In this document: in pieces, positions 1 through 6,370 of the stretch
Layout: every line of letters starts with the position of its first letter
Position numbering within the stretch: the first letter of the stretch is position 1
NCBI GenBank assembly: GCA_007134805.1
Contig: SLKB01000233.1
Coordinates: 1-10,917, forward strand
DNA length: 10,917 bases
DNA from: Paracoccaceae bacterium
Lineage (GTDB): Bacteria > Pseudomonadota > Alphaproteobacteria > Rhodobacterales > Rhodobacteraceae
Reading direction: 5' to 3'
The notes under the pieces: generated by a model
What the model was told of the DNA's origin: nothing
Databases searched by the model: none
The model's input: the letters and a program-made list of their open reading frames with translations, nothing else
Made by a program: the position numbers and the translations under genes

Positions 1-69
1 CGCCCCCGGCGCGCGGGTGGGTGGGTGGGGCGTGCGGCCCGGTGCGGGCGCGGGACGGGTCGCGGTCAT
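1..69 (-). CDS. Probable formate dehydrogenase alpha subunit, N-terminus only (partial)
   Basis: An open frame starts with an ATG at 69 that overlaps the stop of the upstream beta-subunit gene as ATGA, and it runs without a stop off the left edge. A good Shine-Dalgarno (GAGGAG) sits 8 nt before the ATG, which supports a real, translationally coupled start. Only 23 codons are visible. They begin MTATRPAPAPGRTP and are Pro/Arg-rich with no recognisable domain, so the assignment rests on context: in known fused-beta formate dehydrogenases (e.g. Methylorubrum FDH1) the catalytic molybdopterin/[Fe-S] alpha subunit is the neighbour. A short low-complexity N-terminal tail before the ferredoxin-like domain would fit. 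It could instead be an accessory gene such as fdsC or fdsD. Confidence 0.5.
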   Translation of the reverse strand, partial: MTATRPAPAPGRTPHPPTRAPGA

Positions 70-1763
70 TCTCGGATCTCCTCGGGAAAATGCTGCATCA
101 CCAGCCGGATCGGGTTCGGCGCGGCCTGCCCCAATCCGCAGATCGAGGCATCCGCCATCACCTGACACAGCTCTTCCAGAAGCGGCTGGTCCCAAGTCGC
201 GGCCTGCATCAGCTTCACTGCCTTCTCGCAGCCCGCCCGGCAGGGCGTGCATTGCCCGCAGCTTTCCGCCTCGAAGAATTGCAGCATGTTCAGCGCCGCC
301 GCCCGCGCGCTGTCCTGATCCGAGAGCACGACCACAGCGGCCGAGCCGATGAAACTGCCATGCGCCTGCAACGTGTCGAAATCGAGCGGCACATCATCAA
401 GCCGTGCCGGCAACAGCCCCGAGGACGGCCCGCCCGGCTGATAGGCCTTGAAGGCATGCCCCGCGGCCATGCCGCCGGCGGCCGCGATCACGTCGCGAAT
501 GGTTGAGCCCGCGGGAAGCAGGTAAACCCCCGGCCGCGCCACCCGGCCCGAGACTGAGTACGAGCGCAGCCCGGTCCGCCCATTCTTGCACATATCCGAC
601 ATTATCTCGGGCCCTTCGCGGCAAATTCGGGCGATCCAATGCAATGTTTCAACATTATGCACCAGTGTCGGCTGCCCGAAGAGCCCGACCTGCGCGACAT
701 AGGGCGGGCGGTGGCGCGGCAGCCCGCGCTTGCCTTCGATCGACTCGAGCATCGCGGATTCCTCGCCGCAGATATAGGCGCCCGCACCACGGCGCAGCTC
801 GATCTCGCCCGGTGCGACCAGCCCCGCTGCCTCCAGTGCCGCGATCTCGCGGCGCAGGATCTCCAGCACGGCCGGGTATTCGTCGCGCATGTAGATATAG
901 CAGCGCGCGGCCGCAACCGCCCAGGCCGCGATCAGCATGCCCTCGAGCATCAGATGCGGCACCCGCTCCAGATAGTAGCGGTCCTTGAACGTGCCGGGCT
1001 CGCCCTCATCGCCATTGACGGCCAGATAGCGCGGCCCCGGATTGGCCCGCACGAAGCCCCATTTCTTCCCCGCGGGGAAGCCCGCACCGCCCAGACCCCG
1101 CACGCCAGCGGCGAGAAGGCGCGCCTGCACTGCTTCCCAATCGCCCGAGGCGCGCAGGCTGGCCAGCGTCGCATAGCCCCCCTCGGCGCGATACGCGTCA
1201 AACGTCTGATACTCGGGGATATGCGGATGCGTCCGACCCGCCGCGATGGCGGCAGAGAGGCGCGCGGGCGTCGCGAAATCGATATGGTGATGGCCCAGTT
1301 CGGCGACAGGGGCCGTGTCGCAGCGGCCCATGCAGGGCGCGCGCCTGACCCGGACCGCATGGGGATCCATGCCGTCCGAGAGCGTCTTGATGAGCGCCTC
1401 GGCACCTGCAAGCTGGCACGAAAGCGAGTCGCACACCCGGATCGTCAGCGCCGGCGGCGGCGCCTCGCCCTCGCGCACCAGATCGAAATGCGCATAGAAA
1501 CTGGCAACTTCCCAGATCTCTGCCATGGAAAGCCGCATCTCATGGCCAAGCGCGCGCAGATGGCGCGCCGACAGATGACCATAGGCGTCCTGCACAAGAT
1601 GCAGGAATTCGATCAGCAGGTCGCGCTGGCGCGGGCGGTCGCCCAGGAGCGCGCGCACCTCCACCAGGGCCTCGGGGTCGAGCGCGCGCCCCTTGGGCCG
1701 CGCGCGCCCCTTGCCGCGCCCGGATTTCCAGACGCCCTTGCCGGTCTCGTCATCCAGTGCCAT
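66..1763 (-). CDS. fdh1B: NAD-dependent formate dehydrogenase, beta subunit (fused NuoE-NuoF type)
   Basis: Diaphorase subunit of a cytoplasmic Mo/W formate dehydrogenase: it passes electrons from formate oxidation through Fe-S centres and FMN to NAD+. The 565-residue protein joins a NuoE-like thioredoxin-fold domain (about 25-180) to a NuoF-like domain (about 200-565). Visible ligands are CX4C at 111/116 and CX3C at 144/148 for the [2Fe-2S] cluster; GLGGAGFP at 223-230 and NGDEGEPGTF at 250-259 for FMN/NADH; GAGAYICGEES at 326-336; and SCGQCTPC (502/505/508) plus C542 for the [4Fe-4S] cluster. The fused layout, the length and stretches such as RPRQRDLLIE and GKRGLPRH match Methylorubrum Fdh1B (572 residues, from memory), whereas Rhodobacter fdsG and fdsB are separate genes. 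Complex I NuoF is less likely because of the fusion. ATG 1763 was chosen because residues before it look unconserved; an in-frame TTG at 1823 would add 20. Neither start has a good Shine-Dalgarno. Confidence 0.9.
   Translation of the reverse strand: MALDDETGKGVWKSGRGKGRARPKGRALDPEALVEVRALLGDRPRQRDLLIEFLHLVQDAYGHLSARHLRALGHEMRLSMAEIWEVASFYAHFDLVREGEAPPPALTIRVCDSLSCQLAGAEALIKTLSDGMDPHAVRVRRAPCMGRCDTAPVAELGHHHIDFATPARLSAAIAAGRTHPHIPEYQTFDAYRAEGGYATLASLRASGDWEAVQARLLAAGVRGLGGAGFPAGKKWGFVRANPGPRYLAVNGDEGEPGTFKDRYYLERVPHLMLEGMLIAAWAVAAARCYIYMRDEYPAVLEILRREIAALEAAGLVAPGEIELRRGAGAYICGEESAMLESIEGKRGLPRHRPPYVAQVGLFGQPTLVHNVETLHWIARICREGPEIMSDMCKNGRTGLRSYSVSGRVARPGVYLLPAGSTIRDVIAAAGGMAAGHAFKAYQPGGPSSGLLPARLDDVPLDFDTLQAHGSFIGSAAVVVLSDQDSARAAALNMLQFFEAESCGQCTPCRAGCEKAVKLMQAATWDQPLLEELCQVMADASICGLGQAAPNPIRLVMQHFPEEIRE
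78..83 (-). promoter_or_regulatory. Ribosome binding site for the gene at the left edge
   Basis: The minus strand reads GAGGAG, 8 nt before the ATG at 69. It lies inside the last codons of the beta-subunit gene. Together with the ATGA overlap it is the main evidence that another gene begins here. Confidence 0.55.
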
Positions 1764-1841
1764 CGCGCGCGCCCCCGGTGCTGTGTCCAGTGCCGTGCTG
1801 CCAAATGCACCGCGCGCTTGCAATATCGCTTTTACGTTTTT

Positions 1842-1860
1842 TGATAGTTTCTTGCTATCA
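1842..1860. promoter_or_regulatory. LysR-type palindromic operator before the formate dehydrogenase genes
   Basis: A perfect interrupted palindrome: TGATAG, 7 nt, CTATCA. It contains ATAG-N7-CTAT, the classic LysR-type (T-N11-A) site architecture also seen in OxyR boxes. It overlaps the stop codon of rluA (1858-1860) and lies about 80 nt upstream of the preferred fdh1B ATG, so a promoter could fit between them. LysR-type activators of formate dehydrogenase operons are known in proteobacteria, but no regulator gene is visible here, so the identity of the binding protein is inference. Confidence 0.5.
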
Positions 1861-2508
1861 GAACGGGACCGGCGCCGAGAGTGTCAGACCGCGCCCACCA
1901 TCAGGGTGGCGCAGCCGCAGGGTCCGCGCATGGAGCATCAGGCGCGGATGGGCGCGCGCCTCTCCCGTCGCATAAAGCGGATCGCCCAGGATCGGGTGGC
2001 CGATGGCGCGCATATGCACGCGCAACTGATGGCTGCGCCCTGTCACCGGCATCAGCATCACCCGCGCGCCGCCCGGCTCCGCGCGCATCACTTTCCAGTC
2101 AGTCTGTGCGGGGCGACCGGTTTCGTGACAGACCTTCTGCCGCGGGCGATTGGGCCAGTCGACGATCAGCGGCAGATCCACGCGCCCCTCGGGCGGGTCG
2201 GGCATGCCGGCGACAAGCGCGACATAGGTCTTGCGCATCTGGCGTTTCTCGAATTGCAGGCCCAGATGACGCTGGGCATGGGGGCTCCGGGCGAAGACCA
2301 TGACACCCGACGTATCGAGATCGAGCCTGTGGACCAGAAGGATCTCGGGGTAGATCCGGCGCAACCGCGCGATCATGCAATCGGCCTTGTCCGCGCCCTT
2401 GCCGGGCACGGACAACAACCCGGCCGGCTTGTCGACCAGCACCAGTTCGTGATCCTCATGCACGATCACGGGTGGATCCTCGGGCGGGGTGTAGCGAAAG
2501 GGCAGCAT
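1858..2508 (-). CDS. rluA: RluA: dual-specificity 23S rRNA / tRNA pseudouridine synthase
   Basis: Isomerises uridine to pseudouridine; E. coli RluA acts on 23S rRNA U746 and tRNA U32. At 216 residues the protein is nearly the size of E. coli RluA (219) and resembles it along its length: DKPAGLLSVPG (26-36), HRLDLDTSG (60-68) with the catalytic aspartate at D63, VDLPLIVDWPNRP, QKVCHETGRPAQT, and TGRSHQLRVHM followed by GHPILGD. There is no S4 RNA-binding domain, as expected for RluA and unlike RluC or RluD. The start ATG shares its A with the TAA stop of the upstream lipoprotein gene (TAATG), and no Shine-Dalgarno is seen, so translation is probably coupled. The stop lies within the LysR-type palindrome that precedes fdh1B. 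Confidence 0.93.
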   Translation of the reverse strand: MLPFRYTPPEDPPVIVHEDHELVLVDKPAGLLSVPGKGADKADCMIARLRRIYPEILLVHRLDLDTSGVMVFARSPHAQRHLGLQFEKRQMRKTYVALVAGMPDPPEGRVDLPLIVDWPNRPRQKVCHETGRPAQTDWKVMRAEPGGARVMLMPVTGRSHQLRVHMRAIGHPILGDPLYATGEARAHPRLMLHARTLRLRHPDGGRGLTLSAPVPF

Positions 2509-3191
2509 TACCGGGGTGCGGCCGCGCCCGACACGGTCGCAAGCGTCACGGCCGGACGCGCCTGCGGCAGGGGCGCCTGCACGGCCCGGGCGAGCATCTC
2601 GATCTCAGGGTGGTCATGATGCAGCTCGAACCGCTCGACACCGGGGATCGCATCGAAATCCTGCTTCAGCAGATGCGGCCACCATGTCGCGCCGATCTCC
2701 TCGAACCCGCCAATCCGGCGCAACAGCCGCGAGGTTGACAGCGCGCAGCGCGCGGGGCCCACGCCGCCCGTCTCGAGCGCCAGCGCCAGCGCCGCGTCCG
2801 CTTGCACCGGCTGCACGCGAAGCCGCTGCACAACCGCGTAATGCGAAGGGCGCACATGGCTGAGATAGAAGGACGCGCCAGCCTCGGGCGACATGCCGAA
2901 ATGCACGTCATGCCGCCGGGGGTTCTGATCCAGCCGCCAGCTTCCGGCGGGATCGAACACGACCCGTTCCTGCCCGTTGATGAACAGCGCCGTGTGATCA
3001 CCGCGGCCCGTCTGATAGTTCATGATCGTCACGAGCGTCAGTTCCGGCGCGCCCCCGTTCGCGTAGCGCGCGGCCATCACCTCGGTATCGCTGGCCCAGA
3101 CATCGCGGGCCCCGCATCCCGCGAGCATCAAAAGGACGCAGCCCATCATCGCCACCAGAGCCATGGGGCTGCGCCAGAGTGAAATCACCAT
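2508..3191 (-). CDS. Putative lipoprotein of unknown function
   Basis: A 227-residue protein that I do not recognise. The N-terminus is a lipoprotein signal: short n-region with R7, hydrophobic stretch about 10-24, then lipobox LAGC with the acylated cysteine at C26 and no Asp at +2. This suggests processing by signal peptidase II and anchoring in the outer or inner membrane facing the periplasm. The first ATG (3191) is preferred because an internal ATG at 3164 would remove the only basic residue of the n-region. In the mature part, GRGDHTALFINGQ (H66) and later GPARCALSTSRLL (C149) recall the His-then-Cys order of circularly permuted NlpC/P60-like papain-fold proteins; this is an inference from pattern only. 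The stop is fused to the rluA start (TAATG), so the two are cotranscribed. No other feature hints at a substrate. Confidence 0.72.
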   Translation of the reverse strand: MVISLWRSPMALVAMMGCVLLMLAGCGARDVWASDTEVMAARYANGGAPELTLVTIMNYQTGRGDHTALFINGQERVVFDPAGSWRLDQNPRRHDVHFGMSPEAGASFYLSHVRPSHYAVVQRLRVQPVQADAALALALETGGVGPARCALSTSRLLRRIGGFEEIGATWWPHLLKQDFDAIPGVERFELHHDHPEIEMLARAVQAPLPQARPAVTLATVSGAAAPR

Positions 3192-3221
3192 GATGCGGGC
3201 TTTCAGGTCAGGGCGTCTGCG

Positions 3222-3356
3222 TCAGGCATTGGCGAGCGCGAGGAAGATCAGCACGCCGATGCTGACTGCGGCGACCCAGACCGACCACTTGACGAAGCCT
3301 GCAAAGGTCTTTTCCTGCTCGCTGATGTCCATTTTCCCGTGTTCATGCTTGGCCAT
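3222..3356 (-). CDS. ctaH: aa3-type cytochrome c oxidase subunit IV (small membrane protein)
   Basis: A 44-residue protein beginning MAKHEHGKMDISEQEKTFAG and ending LIFLALANA. It has a hydrophilic, His/Lys/Glu-rich N-terminal tail facing the cytoplasm and one transmembrane helix at about 22-42. This closely matches the 49/50-residue subunit IV of the Paracoccus denitrificans aa3 oxidase (bacterial aa3-type subunit IV family, PF07835), whose core has the same HGEMDI-TFAGF-VLVFLALAN pattern. In Paracoccus the subunit contacts the oxidase core but is not needed for activity. The start is fixed by AGGAG 6 nt upstream of the ATG. It sits alone here, 30 nt before the lipoprotein gene and away from any visible core oxidase genes, which is usual for this family. 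Confidence 0.9.
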   Translation of the reverse strand: MAKHEHGKMDISEQEKTFAGFVKWSVWVAAVSIGVLIFLALANA

Positions 3357-3374
3357 AACATGCTCCTGCTCATT

Positions 3375-3409
3375 CCTGTCCGACCCTTCCGATAGCCGAT
3401 CAGGACAGG
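3375..3409. other. Inverted repeat between MBL hydrolase and ctaH
   Basis: CCTGTCC and GGACAGG form a perfect 7-bp stem around a 21-nt loop, in the 57-bp gap downstream of the hydrolase stop and upstream of the ctaH ribosome binding site. No T-run follows, so an intrinsic terminator is doubtful. It could be an operator or a processing hairpin separating the two transcripts. Confidence 0.3.
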
Positions 3410-3413
3410 GCTG

Positions 3414-4496
3414 TCACCCCTTTTGCGCGCCCTGCGACAGCACGCCAGCGGCCGCAACGGCCTGCCAGAGCCACACGCCCTCGGGGTCCTCAACGCGCCG
3501 CGCGCGGCCTTGCGCGACAAGGTGGTTGAGATGCGCCACAGCCTCGACCAGCGCAAGGCCATAGGTGCCGTCGGTGATGCGCGAGTTGAACAGCGGCGCG
3601 AAGCACGCGGACGCGCGCCGCGGCTCGGCGAGGTGCCGCATCAGGCGGCGCAGCGCCGCGTGGTGGCCTTCGATCTTCTGGTGCAGGCGCAGCGGCAGCC
3701 CCGTGAAGGGCAGCTTGTGCCCCGGCAGCACAAGGTGATCCTCGCGCGCGAAGCCTTGCATCCGGGTGCAGCTTGCGATCCATTCTGCGACCGGGTCGGC
3801 CTCGGGCTCGGTCGCATAGACGCCGAGATTGGGCGAGATGCCCGGCAGAAGCTGGTCGGCGCCGAGGACCAGATTGCAGGTGTCGCTCCACAAGGTGATC
3901 TGGTCGGGCGCGTGGCCCTGCCCGAGCCGCACCTGCCAGTCACGCCCGGCCGCGCGCAGGTGATCGCCTTCGGCAAGGCGCTGAAACCCCAGCGGCAGCG
4001 GCGCCACGACATCGCTGAAATTGAACGGGCGGCTATTCAGGCGCTGTGCGAGGATCTCGGGCGCCATGCCCGCGCGGCGCCAGAATTCCGCAGTCTCGGG
4101 CAAGGGACGGTCCTGCGCATCGAGCACCAGCATGCGCGCGAAGAGCCAGGCCGTGCGCGAGGTCAGAAGTTGCGCGCCCTGCGCCTGAAACCAGCCCGCG
4201 AGCCCGATATGATCGGGGTGATGATGCGTTGCGATCACCCGCAGGACGGGCTTGCCGCGCAAGGGCCCCTCCATGAGCCGCGCCCAGATGGCCCGGCTGC
4301 GGCCGGTGTCGAAGCCGGTATCGACCACTGTCCAGCCCGCGCCGTCATCGAGCAGATAGACATTGACGTGATCGAGCGCCATGGGCAGCGGCAGGCGTGC
4401 CCAGAGCACCCCCTCGGCCAGTTCGGTGACCGCGCCCTCCTCGGGGGGGTGCGGGAAGGGGAAGCGCAGGCCCGCCCTTTCGGCCCCGTCCATCAT
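3414..4496 (-). CDS. Metallo-beta-lactamase-fold hydrolase with C-terminal winged-helix domain
   Basis: A 360-residue glyoxalase-II/LACTB2-like hydrolase, probably cytoplasmic and binding two metal ions. Metal ligands are visible: THHHPDH gives the HxHxDH motif (H91, H93, D95, H96), then H195 in GQGHAPDQ, D214 in LGADQLLPG and H260 in LPGHKLPF. Residues about 280-345 (RITDGTYGLALVEAVAHLNHL...) look like the winged-helix domain often attached to this fold (PF17778 type). The start ATG at 4496 overlaps the acyl-CoA dehydrogenase stop as ATGA, with GAGGA 9 nt upstream; a second ATG follows at once. The frame stays open further upstream inside the dehydrogenase gene, but that extension is low-complexity and not credible. 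Coupling to the dehydrogenase hints at a thioester or lactone substrate in the same pathway; the substrate itself cannot be read from sequence. Confidence 0.87.
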   Translation of the reverse strand: MMDGAERAGLRFPFPHPPEEGAVTELAEGVLWARLPLPMALDHVNVYLLDDGAGWTVVDTGFDTGRSRAIWARLMEGPLRGKPVLRVIATHHHPDHIGLAGWFQAQGAQLLTSRTAWLFARMLVLDAQDRPLPETAEFWRRAGMAPEILAQRLNSRPFNFSDVVAPLPLGFQRLAEGDHLRAAGRDWQVRLGQGHAPDQITLWSDTCNLVLGADQLLPGISPNLGVYATEPEADPVAEWIASCTRMQGFAREDHLVLPGHKLPFTGLPLRLHQKIEGHHAALRRLMRHLAEPRRASACFAPLFNSRITDGTYGLALVEAVAHLNHLVAQGRARRVEDPEGVWLWQAVAAAGVLSQGAQKG

Positions 4497-6199
4497 GCGG
4501 CCAGATCCTCGTCCGAGAGCGCATAGAGCGCCGCGGCCCCGGCGCGGGCCTGCGCGAGCAGCCCGATGTGTTCCGGCAGGATCCGGGTGATGAACACCCG
4601 CGCGAGCGCCCGGCGCGCGCCCGTGTCGGCACGTGCTGCGCGCAGATGGTAATGCGCCCCGAGCACACGGGCGAAGGCGCGCAGATAGGGCGCAGCACCC
4701 GCGGCGCGGTCGGCCATGTCGCGCGCGAGCATCCATTCGGTCGCCTCGCGCAGGCTTTCGGCAGCCTGCCAGACCTCTTCGGCCAGATCCGGCAGATCCG
4801 TGCGCGCAGCCTCGGCGCCATCCTCGATTTCCTGCAACAGGCGGAAGGCAGCCTCGCCGCCATCGCCGAGCTTGCGGCCCACCAGATCCATCGCCTGGAT
4901 GCCGTTCGTGCCCTCATAGATCGCGGTCACCCGCACATCGCGCAGGAATTGCGCGGCGCCGGTTTCCTCGACATAGCCCATCCCGCCCTGCACCTGAATG
5001 CCGGCGTCGGCGACCTGGATCCCGATTTCGGTGCCATGGGCCTTGGTGATCGGGGTCAGGAAGGCCGCGCGCGCGGCCCAAGGCGCCTCGCCCGTCGCCT
5101 GCGCCATGTCGATCGCGACCGCATTGGCAAGCGCGATCGCGCGGACCGCGAAGATGTCGGCCTTCATCATGGAAAGCATCCGCCGCACATCCGCGTGCCC
5201 GATGATCATGTCGCTGGCGGCGGCTTGCGTCTTGCCCTGCACCCGCGCACGGGCATGGGCGAGCGCGAGCTGGTAGGCGGCCTCGGCCACGCCGATCCCC
5301 TGCACGCCGACGCCCACGCGGGCATTGTTCATCATGGTGAACATCGCGGCCATTCCCTGATGCGGCGCACCCACCAGCCAGCCTGTCGCGCCGTCATATT
5401 CCATCACGGCCGTGGGCGCGCCATGCAGGCCCATCTTGTGCTCGAGGCTGATCACCTGCAGCGTGTTGCGCGCGCCCGGCGTCCCGTCCGCATCGGGGAG
5501 GAATTTCGGCACCATGAAGAGGCTGATCCCGCGCGTGCCGGGCGGGGCATCGGGCAGGCGCGCGAGCACCAGATGGCAGACATTCTGGGTAAAGTCATTG
5601 TCGCCCCAGCTGATATAGATCTTCTGGCCAGTGATCGCGTAGGATCCGTCGCCGCGCGGCGCGGCCCGTGTGCGCAGCGCGCCGACATCGCTGCCCGCCT
5701 GCGGCTCGGTCAGGTTCATCGTGCCGCACCAGGCGCCCGAGATGAGCTTAGGCAGATAGACGGCCTTGATCTCGGGGCTCGCATGATGCTCGAGCGCCTC
5801 GATCTGGCCCTGGGTCATCAACGGGTTAATCTGCAGCGCGAGGCAGGCGCTTGACATCATGTCATTGACCGCGGTCGCCAGCGTCTGCGGCAGCCCCATG
5901 CCGCCATGTTCGGGATCAGCAGAGATGGCGATCCAGCCGCCCTCGGCGATGGCGCGATACGCCTCGGCGAAGCCCGGCGGGGTGCGCACGACACCGTTTT
6001 CAAGCCGCGCGCCATTCTGGTCGCCCACGCGCTGCAGGGGGGCCAGGACATCCTCGCTGAGCCGCGCGGCCTCGGCGAGGATCGCGTCGGTCGTGGCCTC
6101 GCTCGCATCGGGGAAGCGCCCCGTCGCGCGAAGCTGGTCGAACCTGACGACATGGTCGAGAAGGAAGCGGAAATCGGACAAGGGCGCGCGGTAGGGCAT
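4493..6199 (-). CDS. Acyl-CoA dehydrogenase, DmdC-like (long type with C-terminal extension)
   Basis: FAD-dependent alpha,beta-dehydrogenation of an acyl-CoA thioester in the cytoplasm. The 568-residue protein has the usual order: N-terminal helical domain, middle domain with MNLTEPQAGSDVGAL (161-175) and ITGQKIYISWGDND, then the C-terminal helical domain with AIYEGTNGIQ, whose glutamate (E429) is the expected catalytic base, and an extra C-terminal domain (PF12806 type, about 440-568). Length and N-terminus (MPYRAPLSDFRFLLDHV) resemble the DmdC family, which oxidises 3-methylmercaptopropionyl-CoA in DMSP demethylation. Roseobacters carry several paralogues with other acyl-CoA preferences, so the substrate is open. 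ATG 6199 was chosen because GGAG lies 6 nt upstream; in-frame ATGs at 6211 and 6280 would add unconserved residues. It is first in a minus-strand run and its stop overlaps the MBL hydrolase start. Confidence 0.92.
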   Translation of the reverse strand: MPYRAPLSDFRFLLDHVVRFDQLRATGRFPDASEATTDAILAEAARLSEDVLAPLQRVGDQNGARLENGVVRTPPGFAEAYRAIAEGGWIAISADPEHGGMGLPQTLATAVNDMMSSACLALQINPLMTQGQIEALEHHASPEIKAVYLPKLISGAWCGTMNLTEPQAGSDVGALRTRAAPRGDGSYAITGQKIYISWGDNDFTQNVCHLVLARLPDAPPGTRGISLFMVPKFLPDADGTPGARNTLQVISLEHKMGLHGAPTAVMEYDGATGWLVGAPHQGMAAMFTMMNNARVGVGVQGIGVAEAAYQLALAHARARVQGKTQAAASDMIIGHADVRRMLSMMKADIFAVRAIALANAVAIDMAQATGEAPWAARAAFLTPITKAHGTEIGIQVADAGIQVQGGMGYVEETGAAQFLRDVRVTAIYEGTNGIQAMDLVGRKLGDGGEAAFRLLQEIEDGAEAARTDLPDLAEEVWQAAESLREATEWMLARDMADRAAGAAPYLRAFARVLGAHYHLRAARADTGARRALARVFITRILPEHIGLLAQARAGAAALYALSDEDLAA

Positions 6200-6370
6200 C
6201 GGTGGCTCCATCGGGTCGGTCTCGGGGCGGTCGTCGCCGGCGGGTGCGGATCGACCGGGGGATGGGGGGTGGCTTGGCAAGACCCGGACATCCCCCTAAG
6301 ACGCAACGGTAGCCGGTTCCGCCGCGATGGAGAACCCCAACGCCACGTCACGACAAGGGACCCGAGAGCG
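6200..6370. other. Divergent intergenic region between acyl-CoA dehydrogenase and sua5
   Basis: 171 bp that must hold the promoters for both flanking genes. It contains GC-rich filler, a short palindrome CTTG-G-CAAG at 6273-6281 and a plausible sua5 promoter (listed separately). I see no clear promoter for the dehydrogenase and no small gene. Confidence 0.5.
6274..6302 (+). promoter_or_regulatory. Candidate sigma70 promoter for sua5
   Basis: TTGGCA (5 of 6 to the -35 consensus), a 17-nt spacer, then TAAGAC (3 of 6 to -10). Transcription would start near 6309 and leave a leader of about 60 nt. The -10 is weak, so this is a suggestion from spacing and position only. Confidence 0.3.

Noticed and set aside
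639..1844. Long plus-strand open frame (401 codons) opposite the formate dehydrogenase gene
   Set aside because: It is antisense to a gene with clear Fe-S and FMN motifs. In such GC-rich DNA, open antisense frames are expected, and its Arg/Ala/His-rich translation shows no domain.
1842..1860. Reading the palindrome as an OxyR site
   Set aside because: Only one ATAG-N7-CTAT unit is present, whereas OxyR sites usually have two in tandem, and the neighbouring genes are not oxidative-stress genes; a general LysR-type call is safer.
4497..4736. 80-residue N-terminal extension of the MBL hydrolase
   Set aside because: The extension is Arg/Ala-rich, lies wholly inside the dehydrogenase gene, and a coupled ATG with a ribosome binding site exists at 4496.
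4568..5854. Long plus-strand open frame (428 codons) opposite the acyl-CoA dehydrogenase
   Set aside because: The translation is low-complexity and antisense to a well-supported gene; it is a shadow of GC-rich codon use.
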